Source of the DNA: Terebella lapidaria
Lineage: Eukaryota; Annelida; Polychaeta; Terebellida; Terebellidae
Assembly: GCA_949152475.1 (NCBI GenBank)
Contig: OX424558.1
Coordinates: forward strand, 39,070,651-39,134,650
Length of the DNA: 64,000 nucleotides
Direction: 5' to 3'
The notes below the pieces were generated by a model that saw only the letters and a list, made by a program, of their open reading frames with translations, did not search any database and was not told the origin of the DNA. This document shows, in pieces, positions 34,175 to 44,944 of the stretch (position 1 is its first letter; every line of letters starts with the position of its first letter). Both the position numbers and the translations under genes were made by a program.

Positions 34175-36091
34175 ATGGAACAAACGCTGGTGAAGCAATT
34201 GCAGGAATGCGAACTAAACCCCACAGAGCCCACCACCAGAGAAGGAGACGAAGCTGACGCTGGACAAAATGAACAGCAATTACAGCTGGTTCCACTACCG
34301 AGCCGGAAGGAGCGGAGGAAGGACATGTCCCTCGTCATGACGCACCTCAATGCGAGACTGCACGCCTTAGACTGGACGGAATTCGACAAATACGTCAGGG
34401 ACTTGCAGAAAAACTCTCCCGGTAATTTGGACCACGAGGCTTGCATCATCGTACACAAGCCGTACGCTCTGCGCATCACGTCCGGAGCTGCTCACGCACT
34501 CAAGTACCTCGAGGACGGAGAACAGACTGTACGCGCGGCTCCGTCAAGCGACTTCCTAATCATCAGGTTCCTCACAATGAAAGCGTTCCTCCTTTATTTC
34601 CTCGGAAGACAGAACGAAGCCAAGCTCCTGCACGAGGAAGCGATACATCAGGCCCAGTTCCTTGAGGCCAGCAACCCGTCCGCACACAATTTGTACTACT
34701 ACCCACTAAACACACTACTTCACAACAGGGACATGTGGGGGTCAAACCAGATGCCATTGGAGAGCACTTGGCAACGAGCAGAATCCTGCTACAAACAGTC
34801 GATCGAGGAGCACAAGTTATGGGTTGAGGACCTAGACGACGACCCTAAACTTGGTGGGGATAAATCTATAGTGTACTTCTTGAGCAGCTTTGAGAAGTAC
34901 GTGATGTGCAGACTGAGGACCTGCTCGGCTCCGGACGGATTTTATACTCTGATCAGTGGACAGCGGATACCAACGGACATCTTGGACGATATAGAACAAA
35001 ATCTCAAAGAGATAGAGAGACATAAGGAACACTTGTCCTCTCGTGGTTGGATGAGTTACAGCATTGCCAGGTGTGACTTCAACTTGAGATGCTACCAAAC
35101 CCGGGGTGACAAAAACAAATATTTATACGAAGCCGAGAGGTGGGCAGTGCTGGCTACAGATTTCTCAGGACGCTATAGAGAGGTGACGCTCAGCAACTTT
35201 GTCAGAACTTTCGTGGAGTGTCGACTCGAGTACATCCAAGAGAAGAAGTTGAATGCCAACGAGTCAGAGAAAACTGTGTCTCCAGGTGCACGATTAACTC
35301 CATTGGAAAAATCTCAACACTATAGTTATATGGATCACTTCAAACTATGTAATCGAAGACCGGCGACCAACACAGTAAGTGATTCGGAACAGACTATAAC
35401 AAAAACGCCAGCAATTGTTCCTATCACTACAGGGAATATAAATATAGATCTCCGAGATACTGAACCAGCACATACTGGATCATGTGCCATTCTTGGATAT
35501 GATCCCAATCAGTCCACTGTTCCTAGAGGTACTAGTATTCACTCGGGTGTCGTCGCTACTGGACAAGCGATAACTGGCCAAACCTTGCCAAAATGTGTGG
35601 CAGGACCAGAGGATAACAGACTGGATGAGAGTGAGTCGTTAGATTTTAGAAGCTGTCCAACTCACAGACAGCCCGAGACTAACACTCCGCTCATGGAAGG
35701 CGTCACGGAAAGACAGACAGTGGAAAGTTGTCCTCGTGATACTCCCAGACACAACTTTGATCCCCGTACAATGTTGACTGCACAGACACTGCCAAAATCA
35801 CAATTCATGACAGCATCAGGCACCAATATTCCAGATGATGGTATCGGTTTGGAGCTGCTGAGTTCTCCAGACAGTGTACGCGAAAGTGGATCACTGACAT
35901 CTGCGCCTTTGTCGACGAGCGGACTCGGTACACAACCCAACGATTCAACTGATCCAGGCTACTGCTCTCGACAAACAATGGCTGCTGAAACATTGAGCAA
36001 GACGATTTTCCCACCTGTAATAGCCGGTGAGAGGAATGAACATGACGAAACGATTTGTTTGGATTTGAGGTGCCCACCGCCTGAGGGATAG
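34175..36091 (+). CDS. gene D: intronless TPR-like protein with long repetitive tail
   Basis: Encodes 638 aa. The ATG has strong context (A at -3, G at +4). Residues 1-40 are an acidic/Gln-rich head; 41-355 are the helical core shared with A-C, starting LPSRKERRKD and containing the TPR-like KAFLLYFLGRQNEA (136-149), LYYYPLNTLLHNRDMWG (173-189), CRLRTCSAPDGF (245-256) and CDFNLRCY..GDKNKYLYEAERWA (300-324). The tail (380-638) is predicted disordered, Ser/Thr/Pro-rich, and holds four degenerate repeats (about 405-431, 463-496, 531-566, 599-636) built on a Q-T-M/I-x-A-x-T-L-P-K-like core followed by an L-D/E-L-x-S-x-P-like block. A-C keep only traces of these repeats. There is no signal peptide or membrane segment. 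Function unknown; possibly a scaffold with docking motifs in the tail. Confidence 0.88.
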   Translation: MEQTLVKQLQECELNPTEPTTREGDEADAGQNEQQLQLVPLPSRKERRKDMSLVMTHLNARLHALDWTEFDKYVRDLQKNSPGNLDHEACIIVHKPYALRITSGAAHALKYLEDGEQTVRAAPSSDFLIIRFLTMKAFLLYFLGRQNEAKLLHEEAIHQAQFLEASNPSAHNLYYYPLNTLLHNRDMWGSNQMPLESTWQRAESCYKQSIEEHKLWVEDLDDDPKLGGDKSIVYFLSSFEKYVMCRLRTCSAPDGFYTLISGQRIPTDILDDIEQNLKEIERHKEHLSSRGWMSYSIARCDFNLRCYQTRGDKNKYLYEAERWAVLATDFSGRYREVTLSNFVRTFVECRLEYIQEKKLNANESEKTVSPGARLTPLEKSQHYSYMDHFKLCNRRPATNTVSDSEQTITKTPAIVPITTGNINIDLRDTEPAHTGSCAILGYDPNQSTVPRGTSIHSGVVATGQAITGQTLPKCVAGPEDNRLDESESLDFRSCPTHRQPETNTPLMEGVTERQTVESCPRDTPRHNFDPRTMLTAQTLPKSQFMTASGTNIPDDGIGLELLSSPDSVRESGSLTSAPLSTSGLGTQPNDSTDPGYCSRQTMAAETLSKTIFPPVIAGERNEHDETICLDLRCPPPEG

Positions 36092-36510
36092 GAGCTTCTG
36101 TATCCGTGATACCTCAATCGCCAGGCAGCTGTTAGTGTATCTCATGTTACACTGTAATATCGCACAAATGTTGACTCAATGATTTTTATTTGTTGTTTTA
36201 TCACCATTTCAGTTGTTCTGTGTTATAATATTTTTCACCTTGTGTTCCCTCAGTGATTTTTATTTGTTGCATTGCATGCCGCAGTTTGAACAGTGTGTAA
36301 TTGCATACATTCTATGTGTTTATATGTGTTGACACAAGTTTGGTGAAGTAGTGGTTGTTTTTGCTGCTTTTTTTTGTATCTAGGTCATATATATACCGTG
36401 CCTATGGTGGCTTATTACTTTCACATTTGTTTTATTTATGTTCAGAAAAATTCAACATAAATATAGTAATGCACACGAAGCAAATAGGTTAGATAAGATA
36501 AGATCTCGAG
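36092..36510. other. 3' region of gene D
   Basis: AT- and T-rich non-coding DNA with no clear AATAAA close to the stop. It probably contains the 3' UTR. Confidence 0.35.
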
Positions 36511-36518
36511 TATGTTTT

Positions 36519-37012
36519 TAGATTACCGGACCTTGGGTCCCATAACCATTTGCCGTGGCGTTGCGTCCATCGTTGTCCATCTACATTTTTGTCTTTAAAG
36601 TTTACGGGCGAATCTTGAAATTTTGCACAAAAATGCCTAAAAATATTTCAAGAGGGAGGTATTTATTTTCAAGGTCGAAGCACAAAATGGGTAATATATC
36701 GCTTGTTATCAAATTTACGGCTCGGGAATCGATTGTGAACATAGGAAATGATATATGGTGAATATTGTTATGACCTTGAATTTGGCCTTTGACCTCATTT
36801 TTCCTTCATAATGGGAGCTGTATGGAGTAAAATCATAGAACACTTCAAGATAGAGCTTAAATATTGGCAATATCAAATGGGAAATTATATATTGCAGTTT
36901 CAATGGTGACCTTAAATTTTACCTTCAATGACCTTGAAAGGTCAATACGGCAATTTTTAAGACAAAAGGCTACGGTTCAAAGCTAAATATTTTTCCGGTA
37001 ACATTTCTTAGG
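36519..37012 (+). mobile_element. GGTCA-satellite element, copy X2 (internally deleted)
   Basis: The left end AGATTACCGGACC with the TTGCGTCCATCGTTGTCC tract and the right end TTTCCGGTAACATTTC are both recognisable, with only about one and a half GGTCA repeat units between them. The middle conserved segment is missing. Confidence 0.6.
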
Positions 37013-37441
37013 CCTTGGATTCATCTCATGTGTTGAAGTTGAATAGTTTGGGTTAGTATTTGCTCGGATGATGGGTTGAGCATAACCATGACCGTACAGA
37101 AGCATTTAAAACGTTACTATCAAACATATACCACCAGTGTTAGCTAGACTTTTCAACATTTGTATATAGAATTGATTATTACTGAATATTTTCTCATAAC
37201 TACACTATATATGCAGATAAAACTGGGAAATGTACTCAATGTGGTCTTTTAATGGCAATTTGGGCATTTGTTTACATTCGGGTTTGATGATATACTTCGT
37301 TTGTTCATGTACAAAACTGACCTAGAATGTACTGTAGTCATCAAAATCAGTGTCCAATGTTTTGTTATCTTGTATTACACTAAAATTTGATTTTGAAAAA
37401 AAATAGTGCATACATTCGAATGCAATTTCTTTAACATTATA

Positions 37442-37740
37442 ACAATAATGAGAGTTTGCTGGGCGGTGAGACGGTTGGAATGCCCGAGACATTGGCAGCC
37501 CGACCCTTGTCTGGTGTTTTCGGGATTTCGCCTTCGCCCTTTTTCAGACCTCGACTTTTCGTTTCGTACTTTCGAGTTTTTGCTTCGTACTCTAGGCTTT
37601 TTGCTTCGTGTTTTCGCCTAATTTCCGTGGGCGAAAACACGAAATCTAAAAATGAACGCCATCGTACACCATAGGAAGGCGTTCAATAGATCAAGGAGGG
37701 CATTGCAAACCTCACACCGCCAAGCAAACTCTCATTACTA
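37442..37740. mobile_element. hairpin MITE family M, copy 1
   Basis: The left end AATGAGAGTTTGCTGGGCGG and the right end CCGCCAAGCAAACTCTCATT form long inverted arms. The interior contains a TTTCG/TTGCTTCG-rich stretch. The family recurs at 49435-49609 and in part at 38085-38195. Non-coding. Confidence 0.65.
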
Positions 37741-37844
37741 ATATTATTAGCCTATCATTCTGTTATATTCTGACAACTTCATCAATAGTAATGCGGCGAC
37801 TTAAATCACTGTACCTGACAGGTCAATTGGTAAATCTTTCGAAC

Positions 37845-37965
37845 TAGTTTCACAAGACGCGGGCGCCGAATGAAGAGCAGTTTCATTCTGGGCCCGCGTC
37901 TTATAGCCGAAAACGGTATTGATGTCATCGGTTGCGTGAACATGCGTGTATTGTTCGTCAACGGA
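37845..37965. repeat. short dispersed repeat, inverted copy at 49.1 kb
   Basis: AAGACGCGGGC, CGAATGAAG and CATTGATGTCATCG-type words recur in reverse complement at about 49083-49200 in the receptor intron. It is itself partly palindromic around GAGCAGTTTCATTC. Family unknown. Confidence 0.5.
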
Positions 37966-38084
37966 CAGCAGATCCCGGGAAAATGACAATAATAAGGTCC
38001 AAAATTTTGTAGAAATTTTTGTGTCAAGTTGAATATTGAAAACTTGTGGACTGTCTATTGAACCCATTCCAGGCATTGACTTTC

Positions 38085-38195
38085 CTCGCCAATGCTCGGG
38101 TTACCTATAATAGTATCTGTCAGGCATCCAACAGACCAAGTCAGGCATTCCAACCGTCACACTGCTTAGTAAACTCTTGTTAATATTGTCATTAA
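38085..38195. mobile_element. family M, right-half fragment
   Basis: GGCATTCCAACCGTCAC and AGTAAACTCTTGTTAATATT match one arm of the family M hairpins, with the CAGACCAAGTCAGGCATTC segment also shared with the 49.5-kb copy. The left arm is absent or replaced by the copy at 37442. Confidence 0.5.
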
Positions 38196-38334
38196 TTTCC
38201 CTTATCCAAAAACATGGAGGAACGTACTGTCCAGCCTAATGAACGGTATAAATGTGTGTAATCTGCCATGAAAGTGTGTCGATAAAATCCGAGGGTATGG
38301 TGATATCATGCCTCAGTGGTGAGTACAGAATGTA

Positions 38335-38695
38335 CAATACACCGATGTAACATTTGCTCCACGTAGTAAACTTTTTGCTTTGTGTTGTGTAGAAAACGTT
38401 CGCTTCGCGGAGGAAAGATTTGTTAGGCAAAGCAAACTATTTGCTTCCTGAAGAAAACGTTTGCTTCGTGGAGGAACCATTTGCTCTATGTAGGAAACTA
38501 TTTGCTTCGTGTAGGAAACGTTTGCTTCGTGAAGGAAACATTTGCTCCATGTAGGAAACCATTTGCTCTGCGTAGGAAACGTTTGCTTCGTGGAGGAAAC
38601 GTTTGCTTCATGAAGGAAACATTTGCTCCGTGTAGAAAAACCATTTGCTTTGCGTAGTGAACGTTTGCTTCGCGAAGGAAACATTTGCTCCGTGT
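38335..38695. repeat. minisatellite of about 20 bp (GAAACGTTTGCTTCGTGNAG)
   Basis: About 16 imperfect tandem copies of a 20-21-bp unit with alternating variants (TTTGCTTCG/TTTGCTCCA/CATTTGCTCTG). An open minus-strand frame of about 120 codons runs through it but is a by-product of the repeat. Confidence 0.85.
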
Positions 38696-39038
38696 ATATT
38701 TAAAATATTTATATCTGAAACATTTTTTGACGAAAATAATCTAACTGTGGCAGAAATAAGCCACCGTAGATGTGCAAAGATTTAAGTAGTAATTCTCGAA
38801 ACTTATATCTACACAAAAACAAGACTTAGTGCATGGTAGTTTGCAACCCCAAACCCGAGATTGTCGACTTCATTATCTATCTATCCGGCTTTGATGACGA
38901 AGAAGCGTCGCTATCACGGAAATTAGTCTGGTAGTCATGGTCCATTATCGATTGCAATTGCTGTGATCATCGAAGTACAATATGCTTGGTAAGCGTATGA
39001 CACCAAATTGGCGGATCCGTCAATTGCTATGACTTTTT

Positions 39039-39790
39039 AGGTTACCGGCCCTTTGGTCCGATAACCTATTGCCGTGGTCTTGCGTCCGTCGTCCGTCGTC
39101 GTCGTCATCTTCAAAGTTTACGATCCAATGTTTCTGAAATTTTGCTCAGAGAATGCCTAAAAATATTTCGAGAGGGAGGTATTTTTTTAGTTTTCTTTAT
39201 TTTCGCAATTCAAAATGTCCGACATTTTTGACGAAAAACGGCCAATTTTGGATTTTGATGGTCGTTTTCTCAAAATCTGTTCAGTAACTTTTTTCTCGTT
39301 GATGCATAACACTCCCCATATGTACTCCTGTGACATGTATTAGTTTCGTTGCCATTGAATTGCTCCAAATGGGCCATTTTGGGCCCTAACTCGGCCCAAA
39401 TGGGACTTCCCTTTGTTGAATTCTCCTAGATGCGTAATAATGGGGCACATTTGTCCAAATATCGCACTTAATATTGAGATTAGAGATAACGAATCAATTG
39501 TGGACATATATTAAATGATATATGCTGAATGTTCTCACATCCTTAAATTTGACCTTTGACCTAATTTTTAAGGTCACAGGACAAAATGGCTAATCTTTTG
39601 CTTATTTTCGACTTTTCAGCTTAGGAATCAATTGTGCAAATATAGGGAATGATGAATGCCGAATATTTTGATTACCTTGAATTTGACTATTGACCCCATT
39701 TTCAAGGTTATAGGACAAAATTGCTAATATCTAATATATAAAATATATATTGTCCGGTAACCTGTCCTCGCTTTTGGGCTATTTTTTTTA
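39039..39790 (+). mobile_element. GGTCA-satellite element, copy X3
   Basis: It begins AGGTTACCGGCCCTTTGGTCC with the GTCCGTCGTCCGTCGTCGTC tract, then the conserved mid segment (TCAAAATCTGTTCAGTAACTT), two to three GGTCA units, and the right terminus TGTCCGGTAACCT (39751-39763) with a short T-rich end. It serves as the empty-site reference for the nested insertion in X1. Confidence 0.7.
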
Positions 39791-39805
39791 GGTGGTGGTG
39801 GAGGG

Positions 39806-39822
39806 AGGGGGGGGGGGGGGGT
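39806..39822. repeat. poly-G tract
   Basis: A run of about 17 G directly after copy X3. Similar long G or C runs occur at 44696, 53598 and 58186. Lengths are unreliable in sequencing. Confidence 0.7.
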
Positions 39823-39905
39823 AGTCGTGTTATGTACGTACAATAAAGTAATGATGTGTGAGGTGATGCTCTAGTGTTTGGTGCCAACTAAGTTACCCAT
39901 GCTTT

Positions 39906-39950
39906 CGAATACCGAACCTATGGTCCGGTAACCTATTGGCATGGCCACGG
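39906..39950 (+). mobile_element. satellite element end fragment X4
   Basis: ATACCGAACCTATGGTCCGG and AACCTATTGGCATGGC match the left end of the X family. The remainder of the element is missing. Confidence 0.5.
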
Positions 39951-39999
39951 GGCCAGTAAACAAAAATCACAAACACTTTCTTATTCCGAAACATTTCCG

Positions 40000-41300
40000 C
40001 TGGCCACACAACTATGTTTTCTCTCTCCCCTGTACATTACTTGTATCTGATTTTTTTTTGTCCTCAGAGTCTCCTCGTCCCGCCTTTTGGTGACAAAGAT
40101 GTGTCGTTATAACACGGAAATTAGTCTGAAAGTGTCCTGCTCTGCACCCTGGTGGCTCTCCGCCCGGACGGAAGTAACCGCGGGGATCATTGGGGGCTGA
40201 AGGTCGAATCACATGGTCACGTGATTCGCTGTTATTGGAAAGACAATTCTATGTGGCGTGTGTAAAACAATTTAGTGAGAGCCATGATTATTGTATTCTA
40301 TTTCTGGAACAAAATAGAGATTTCAATTGTGATAATTTATTGTGCGACGTTAACCATATTATATCTGTTAAGAGTAATTTCGACCCCATGGTACCACTGA
40401 GGGGGAGCTTGCGCATCCGTGGACTGATTGCTACCAACTAAAGCCAGCGATGGCATTACCGATATATTATTTCACAAACTTACAAAACAACTGATTGGCA
40501 AATGTTGAGCAAAGAAAAAGCACAACATTATCTTTTGTGGAAAGTGCTACCAAAACACATTTTGGCAAAAATAATGGGCAACCCGACAAAACTTGCGGGT
40601 GATAATCCATTTACGCATGGACAAGCTCCACCCCAGTAATGGAGGTAATAGGGTGGTGAGAAATATTTACGAGGAATGATCTCTGTGAGAGAGAATTTTG
40701 CTTCCGGCGAGAGAGTTAATACAATACGAGTCTACGGATTTGAGTTTCTTTTCATATTAGTAGCAACTGATCAATGGGCTTCAACTGGAATATTATTTAT
40801 CTTTTATGACCTTTTGTGTTCACTCATCCTTAAATGTTTTTGTGTTCACTCAGTCTCAAGTATTGGTTCCAGTGTCATTTGTCCCCGTGTCCGCACACGT
40901 AACCTTAAGTTGTGATGCTGTTACATCATACTGTTATGGCTGCGTATGCAGTTGCGAAGTGTGTGTGTACTGACAATGGCTGTCGATGTTTACATAGACA
41001 TAGAGGATCTCATTTATATCCATGATATCAAACATTGTTTAAGGCCCATAGGTGCAGCATGTTTTCCTGATGCTACCTTTTTTTAACCAACATACAACTT
41101 TATATCTGAAAACACACAGCACACTTCTTACCAGAAAAGTACGATTTTTACCTTGAGACTTTGAGGGAGCCACCTTCAAAATATGGGATAAACCGATCAT
41201 AGATACAACTGATCGGCAAGCTCTTTTCAGTGCAGAGACTTGAAACGTGTCCGTGTCTCCTCAAGGTATAGATGGCTCAATAATGCTATATGAGGAGGAA
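40000..41300. other. gene-free stretch, no recognised feature
   Basis: No convincing coding frame, repeat or RNA gene is visible here. Confidence 0.4.
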
Positions 41301-41717
41301 CCAATTTCGCACTGAAAAAATTAGCCCAAGGTGACCGGAAAAATATTAGTTTTAAAACAACTTTTTTCATCAAAATTACCGTATTGAACGTTCAAGGTCA
41401 TTGAAAGTCAAATTTACGGTTACCATGGAAAATGCAATATGTGATTTCCCATTTAATACTGCCAATATTCAAACCCTATCTTGAAGTGTTCTAGGAGTTT
41501 ACTCCATACAGCTCCCATTATGAAGAAAATTAGGTCAAAGGTCAAATTCAAGGTCATAGCAATATTCACCATATATCATTTCCTATGTTGACAATTGATT
41601 CCTAACCCATAAAGTTGCTAGCAAACAAGCTATGAGCCATTTTGTGCTGTGACCTTGAAAATAAGTTGACGGTCATGAGAATATTTTTATAATTATATAT
41701 TATATTATAATGTTATA

Positions 41718-42872
41718 GGGTTATTGCACAATATGGGGTTTTATGCCCGAGGGCCAAGTCTTTGAGAAGCCCGACGCGAAGCGGAGGGCTTCTTGAAGGC
41801 TTGGCCCGAGGGCATGAAACCCCATATTGTGCAATAACCCGTTCACATATGCCAGTGGATGTCGGGGACATTTTAGTATGTTTCAAATGACCGAATCATA
41901 TCCGATTAGAAAGAAATAAGCAAGAAATACAGCTTTTATTCACACATTTTTCCGATTCACAGGCCATTTCAGAGTTCCAAGAGCATCAGCGTAAAACGTA
42001 AATTGGTGTCAAACATAACGGAATCGGGCCAGGAGAGCGACCATGTGTTTTTGTTTACCCTTCAAAATAATGACGTTTTCTCGAACTGGGAGCTGCCCGG
42101 GCAAGTGTGGAATTTACAGCCCGCCGGGCAGAAGTTTGTTATTTGAAGAATAGGCACAGCTATTAAAAAACAGAATAAATAGAAATGGTGTATTTTCAGG
42201 TCTAAGTTTGTTGACAGAAATCTAAATTACTGTATAATAGCATTAACTACGCTATTCGCATCGACTGTCATTCTGGCATATGATAATATGATATTATCAT
42301 ATGCCAGAATGACAGTCGATGCGAATAGCGTAGTTAATGCTATTATACAGTAATTTAAATTACTGTCAACAAACTTAGACCTGAAAATACACCATTTCTA
42401 TGTATTTTGTTTTTCAATAGCTGTGCCTATTCTTCCAATAACAAACTTCTGCCCGGCGGGCTGTAAATTCCACACTTGCCCGGGCAGCTCCCAGTTCAAG
42501 AAAACGTAATTTTTTCGAAGTGTAAACAAATGCACATGGTCGCTCTCCTGGCCCGATTCCGTTATGTTTGACGTTTTTGCCACCAATTTACGTTTTACGC
42601 TGATGCTCTTGGAACTCTGAAATGGCCTGTGAATCGGAGAAATGTGTGAATAAAAGCTGTATTTCTTGCTTATTTCTTTCTAATCGGATATGATTCGGTC
42701 ATTTGAAACATACTAAAATATCCCCGACATCCACTGGCATATGATAAACGGGTTATTGCACAATATGGGGTTTCATGCCCTCGGGCCAAGTCTTCAAGAA
42801 GCCCTCCGCTTCGCGTCGGGCTTCTCAAAGACTTGGCCCTCGGGCATAAAACCCCATATTGTGCAATAACCC
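41718..42872. mobile_element. 1.15-kb palindrome: two hairpin elements head to head
   Basis: Two copies of a roughly 575-bp unit face each other around a centre at about 42290 (ATTATCATATGCC arms, 5-bp loop). Each outer end is a 120-bp hairpin of its own (GGGTTATTGCACAATATGGG ... back to the same word inverted, with AAGCGGAGGGCTTC in the loop region). The arms differ at scattered sites and by small indels, so this is not a simple assembly artefact. No protein is encoded. Probably a foldback-type non-autonomous element. Confidence 0.8.
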
Positions 42873-42878
42873 TATATT

Positions 42879-43434
42879 ATCATATGCCAGAATGACAGTT
42901 GATGCTAATAGCGTAGTTAATGCTATTATACATTATTTTAAATTACTGTCAACAAACTTAGACCTGAAAATACACCATTTCTGTGTATTTTGTTTTTCAA
43001 TAGCTGTGCCTATTCTTCCAATAACAAACTTTTGCCCGGCGGGCTGTAAATTCCACACTTGCCCGGGCAGCTCCCAGCTCAAGAAAACGTCATTATTTTG
43101 AAGGGTAAACAAAAGCACATGGTCGCTCTCCTGGTCCGATTCCGTTATGTTTGACGTTTTTGCCGCCAATTTACGTTTCACGCTGAAGCTCTTGGAACGC
43201 TGAAATGGCCTGTGAATCGAAAAAATGTATGAATAAAAGCTGTATTTCTTGCTTATTTCTTTCTCATCGGATATGATTCGGTCATTTGAAACATACTAAA
43301 ATGTCCCCGACATCGACTGGCATATGATAAACGGGTTTCATGCCCTCGGGCCAAGTCTTCAAGAAGCCCTCCGCTTCGCGTCGGGCTTCTCAAAGACTTG
43401 ACCCTCGGGCATAAAACCCCATATTGTGCAATAA
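42879..43434 (+). mobile_element. third copy of the hairpin element, direct repeat
   Basis: This repeats the right half of the palindrome head to tail, starting ATATGCCAGAATGACAG and ending at the terminal hairpin. The hairpin's left arm lacks the TTATTGCACAATATGGG part, so this copy is truncated there. Confidence 0.75.
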
Positions 43435-44205
43435 CCCTATATTATTATATCATTTCCTATATATGTACAGAATCGATTCCGCAACTGCACAATCAATAAT
43501 CAGCAAGATATTAGTCATTCTGTGCTCTGACATTGAAAATGGATGTCAAGGGTCCAATTCAAGGTCATCAAAATATTCGGCATACATCATTTCATATATG
43601 TCCAAATTTATTCCCAAGCTGTAAAATTGATATTGAGCGAGATATTAGCCATTTTGTGCTCTGACTTGAAAAAAGGTCAAGTCAAGTTCAAGGTCATGAG
43701 AATATTCAGCATTATGATTTCCTATAAAGTGCACGATTGATTCCTAATCTGTAAAGTCGATAATAAGTGAGGTATTACCCATTTTGTACTTTGACCTTGA
43801 AAATGAGGTCCAACGTCAAGCTCAAGGTCATGAGAATATTCAGCATTATGATTTCCTATAATATGCACAATTGATTCCGACAATAAGCGAGATATATATA
43901 TTACTCATTTTGTGCTTTGGCCTTGAAAATGAGGTCAGAGGTCAAATTCAAGTTTATCAAAATATTTGGCATACATCATTTCCAATCTATTCCTAAGTAC
44001 ATATTGACACTGTACGGAAGCGCAGTGCTGTCACTGGTCGTTTTATTGAGATATTATGTCGTTGAATCAACTTCAATTTCTCGTTAAATTGACTGATATA
44101 TCTCGTTAAATGACTTATTACCTCATCTAAGCGACTCATTATCTCGTTTAACCCTGAATAGCACATCTGAGAAATGTTACGTAAAAGCACACCAGGGGCC
44201 TCACA

Positions 44206-44244
44206 AAAACACATTTTCTTGCCCCTGGCAAGAAAATGTGTTTT
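44206..44244. repeat. perfect short hairpin, 18-bp arms
   Basis: AAAACACATTTTCTTGCC, a 3-base loop, then its exact reverse complement. It could be a remnant of a MITE or an RNA hairpin. Nothing adjacent indicates a role. Confidence 0.6.
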
Positions 44245-44695
44245 GTCATAATTACATTCCTAATCTAAATTACTACATGCTCTATTTCGATCCTTTGGCT
44301 CGTTTTTGATAGAAAATTCGCTAGACACGCCTCTTGATTCTCGCTTCTCTTCCCAACCAAATCGTAACATAGATAAGAGTCCACCGCCATTTTTGCTTGG
44401 CAGCTTTGGATTTGTTTTCCCGGTGAAATAACAAATCTGGATAAACTGGAAATAGCCAAAATGTAGGAAATTGGGCTTTCTTCCGATTGGGCTTTCCTCT
44501 AAACGAGATTCATCGTAACAGCATCAGAAAGCAAGTTTCTCTTATTGCGTGTGTACCATTTGTGGCCTTGTAAGTTCAGTTGGTATATGACATCTGACCA
44601 TACCCTGTAAGATGATTGCACCGGACCATGAATTAAGATTGAAATGAAATCGGGCGCCTTTTTATGGCGCCGGGTCCAACTGACGGGGTGGGGGT

Positions 44696-44716
44696 GGGGG
44701 GGGGGGGGGGGGGGCA
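44696..44716. repeat. poly-G tract
   Basis: About 20 consecutive G after GGGGTGGGGGT. Length may be inaccurate. Confidence 0.7.
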
Positions 44717-44944
44717 ACGCTCCCTCTAAATCCGCGCCTGCATGCAAACCTATATCAGAACCGGCCGGATCAGTCAGAGCTAGGCCAGGGTCAATTTTGT
44801 TCAATATTGTATAATTATAAATTCCCGAATTAATTTATCAAATTATTATTTAATGAGAAATGGTAGCCCAAAATATTATGTCAGGGAGCATAAGTTTGAG
44901 ACCATAAAGGCGCGGACACAAACTCGCAGACATCCAACGATAGG

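Larger units (their letters stand above)
41317..43990 (-). mobile_element. GGTCA-satellite element X5, split by hairpin elements
   Basis: The right terminus in minus orientation (AATTAGCCCAAGGTGACCGG) starts near 41320. GGTCA repeats run to about 41690, are interrupted by the palindromic block 41718-43434, then resume (43440-43990) with four more degenerate 135-bp units. The left terminus with the GTCCGTCG tract is not found. This shows the hairpin elements inserted into an older satellite element. Confidence 0.65.
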
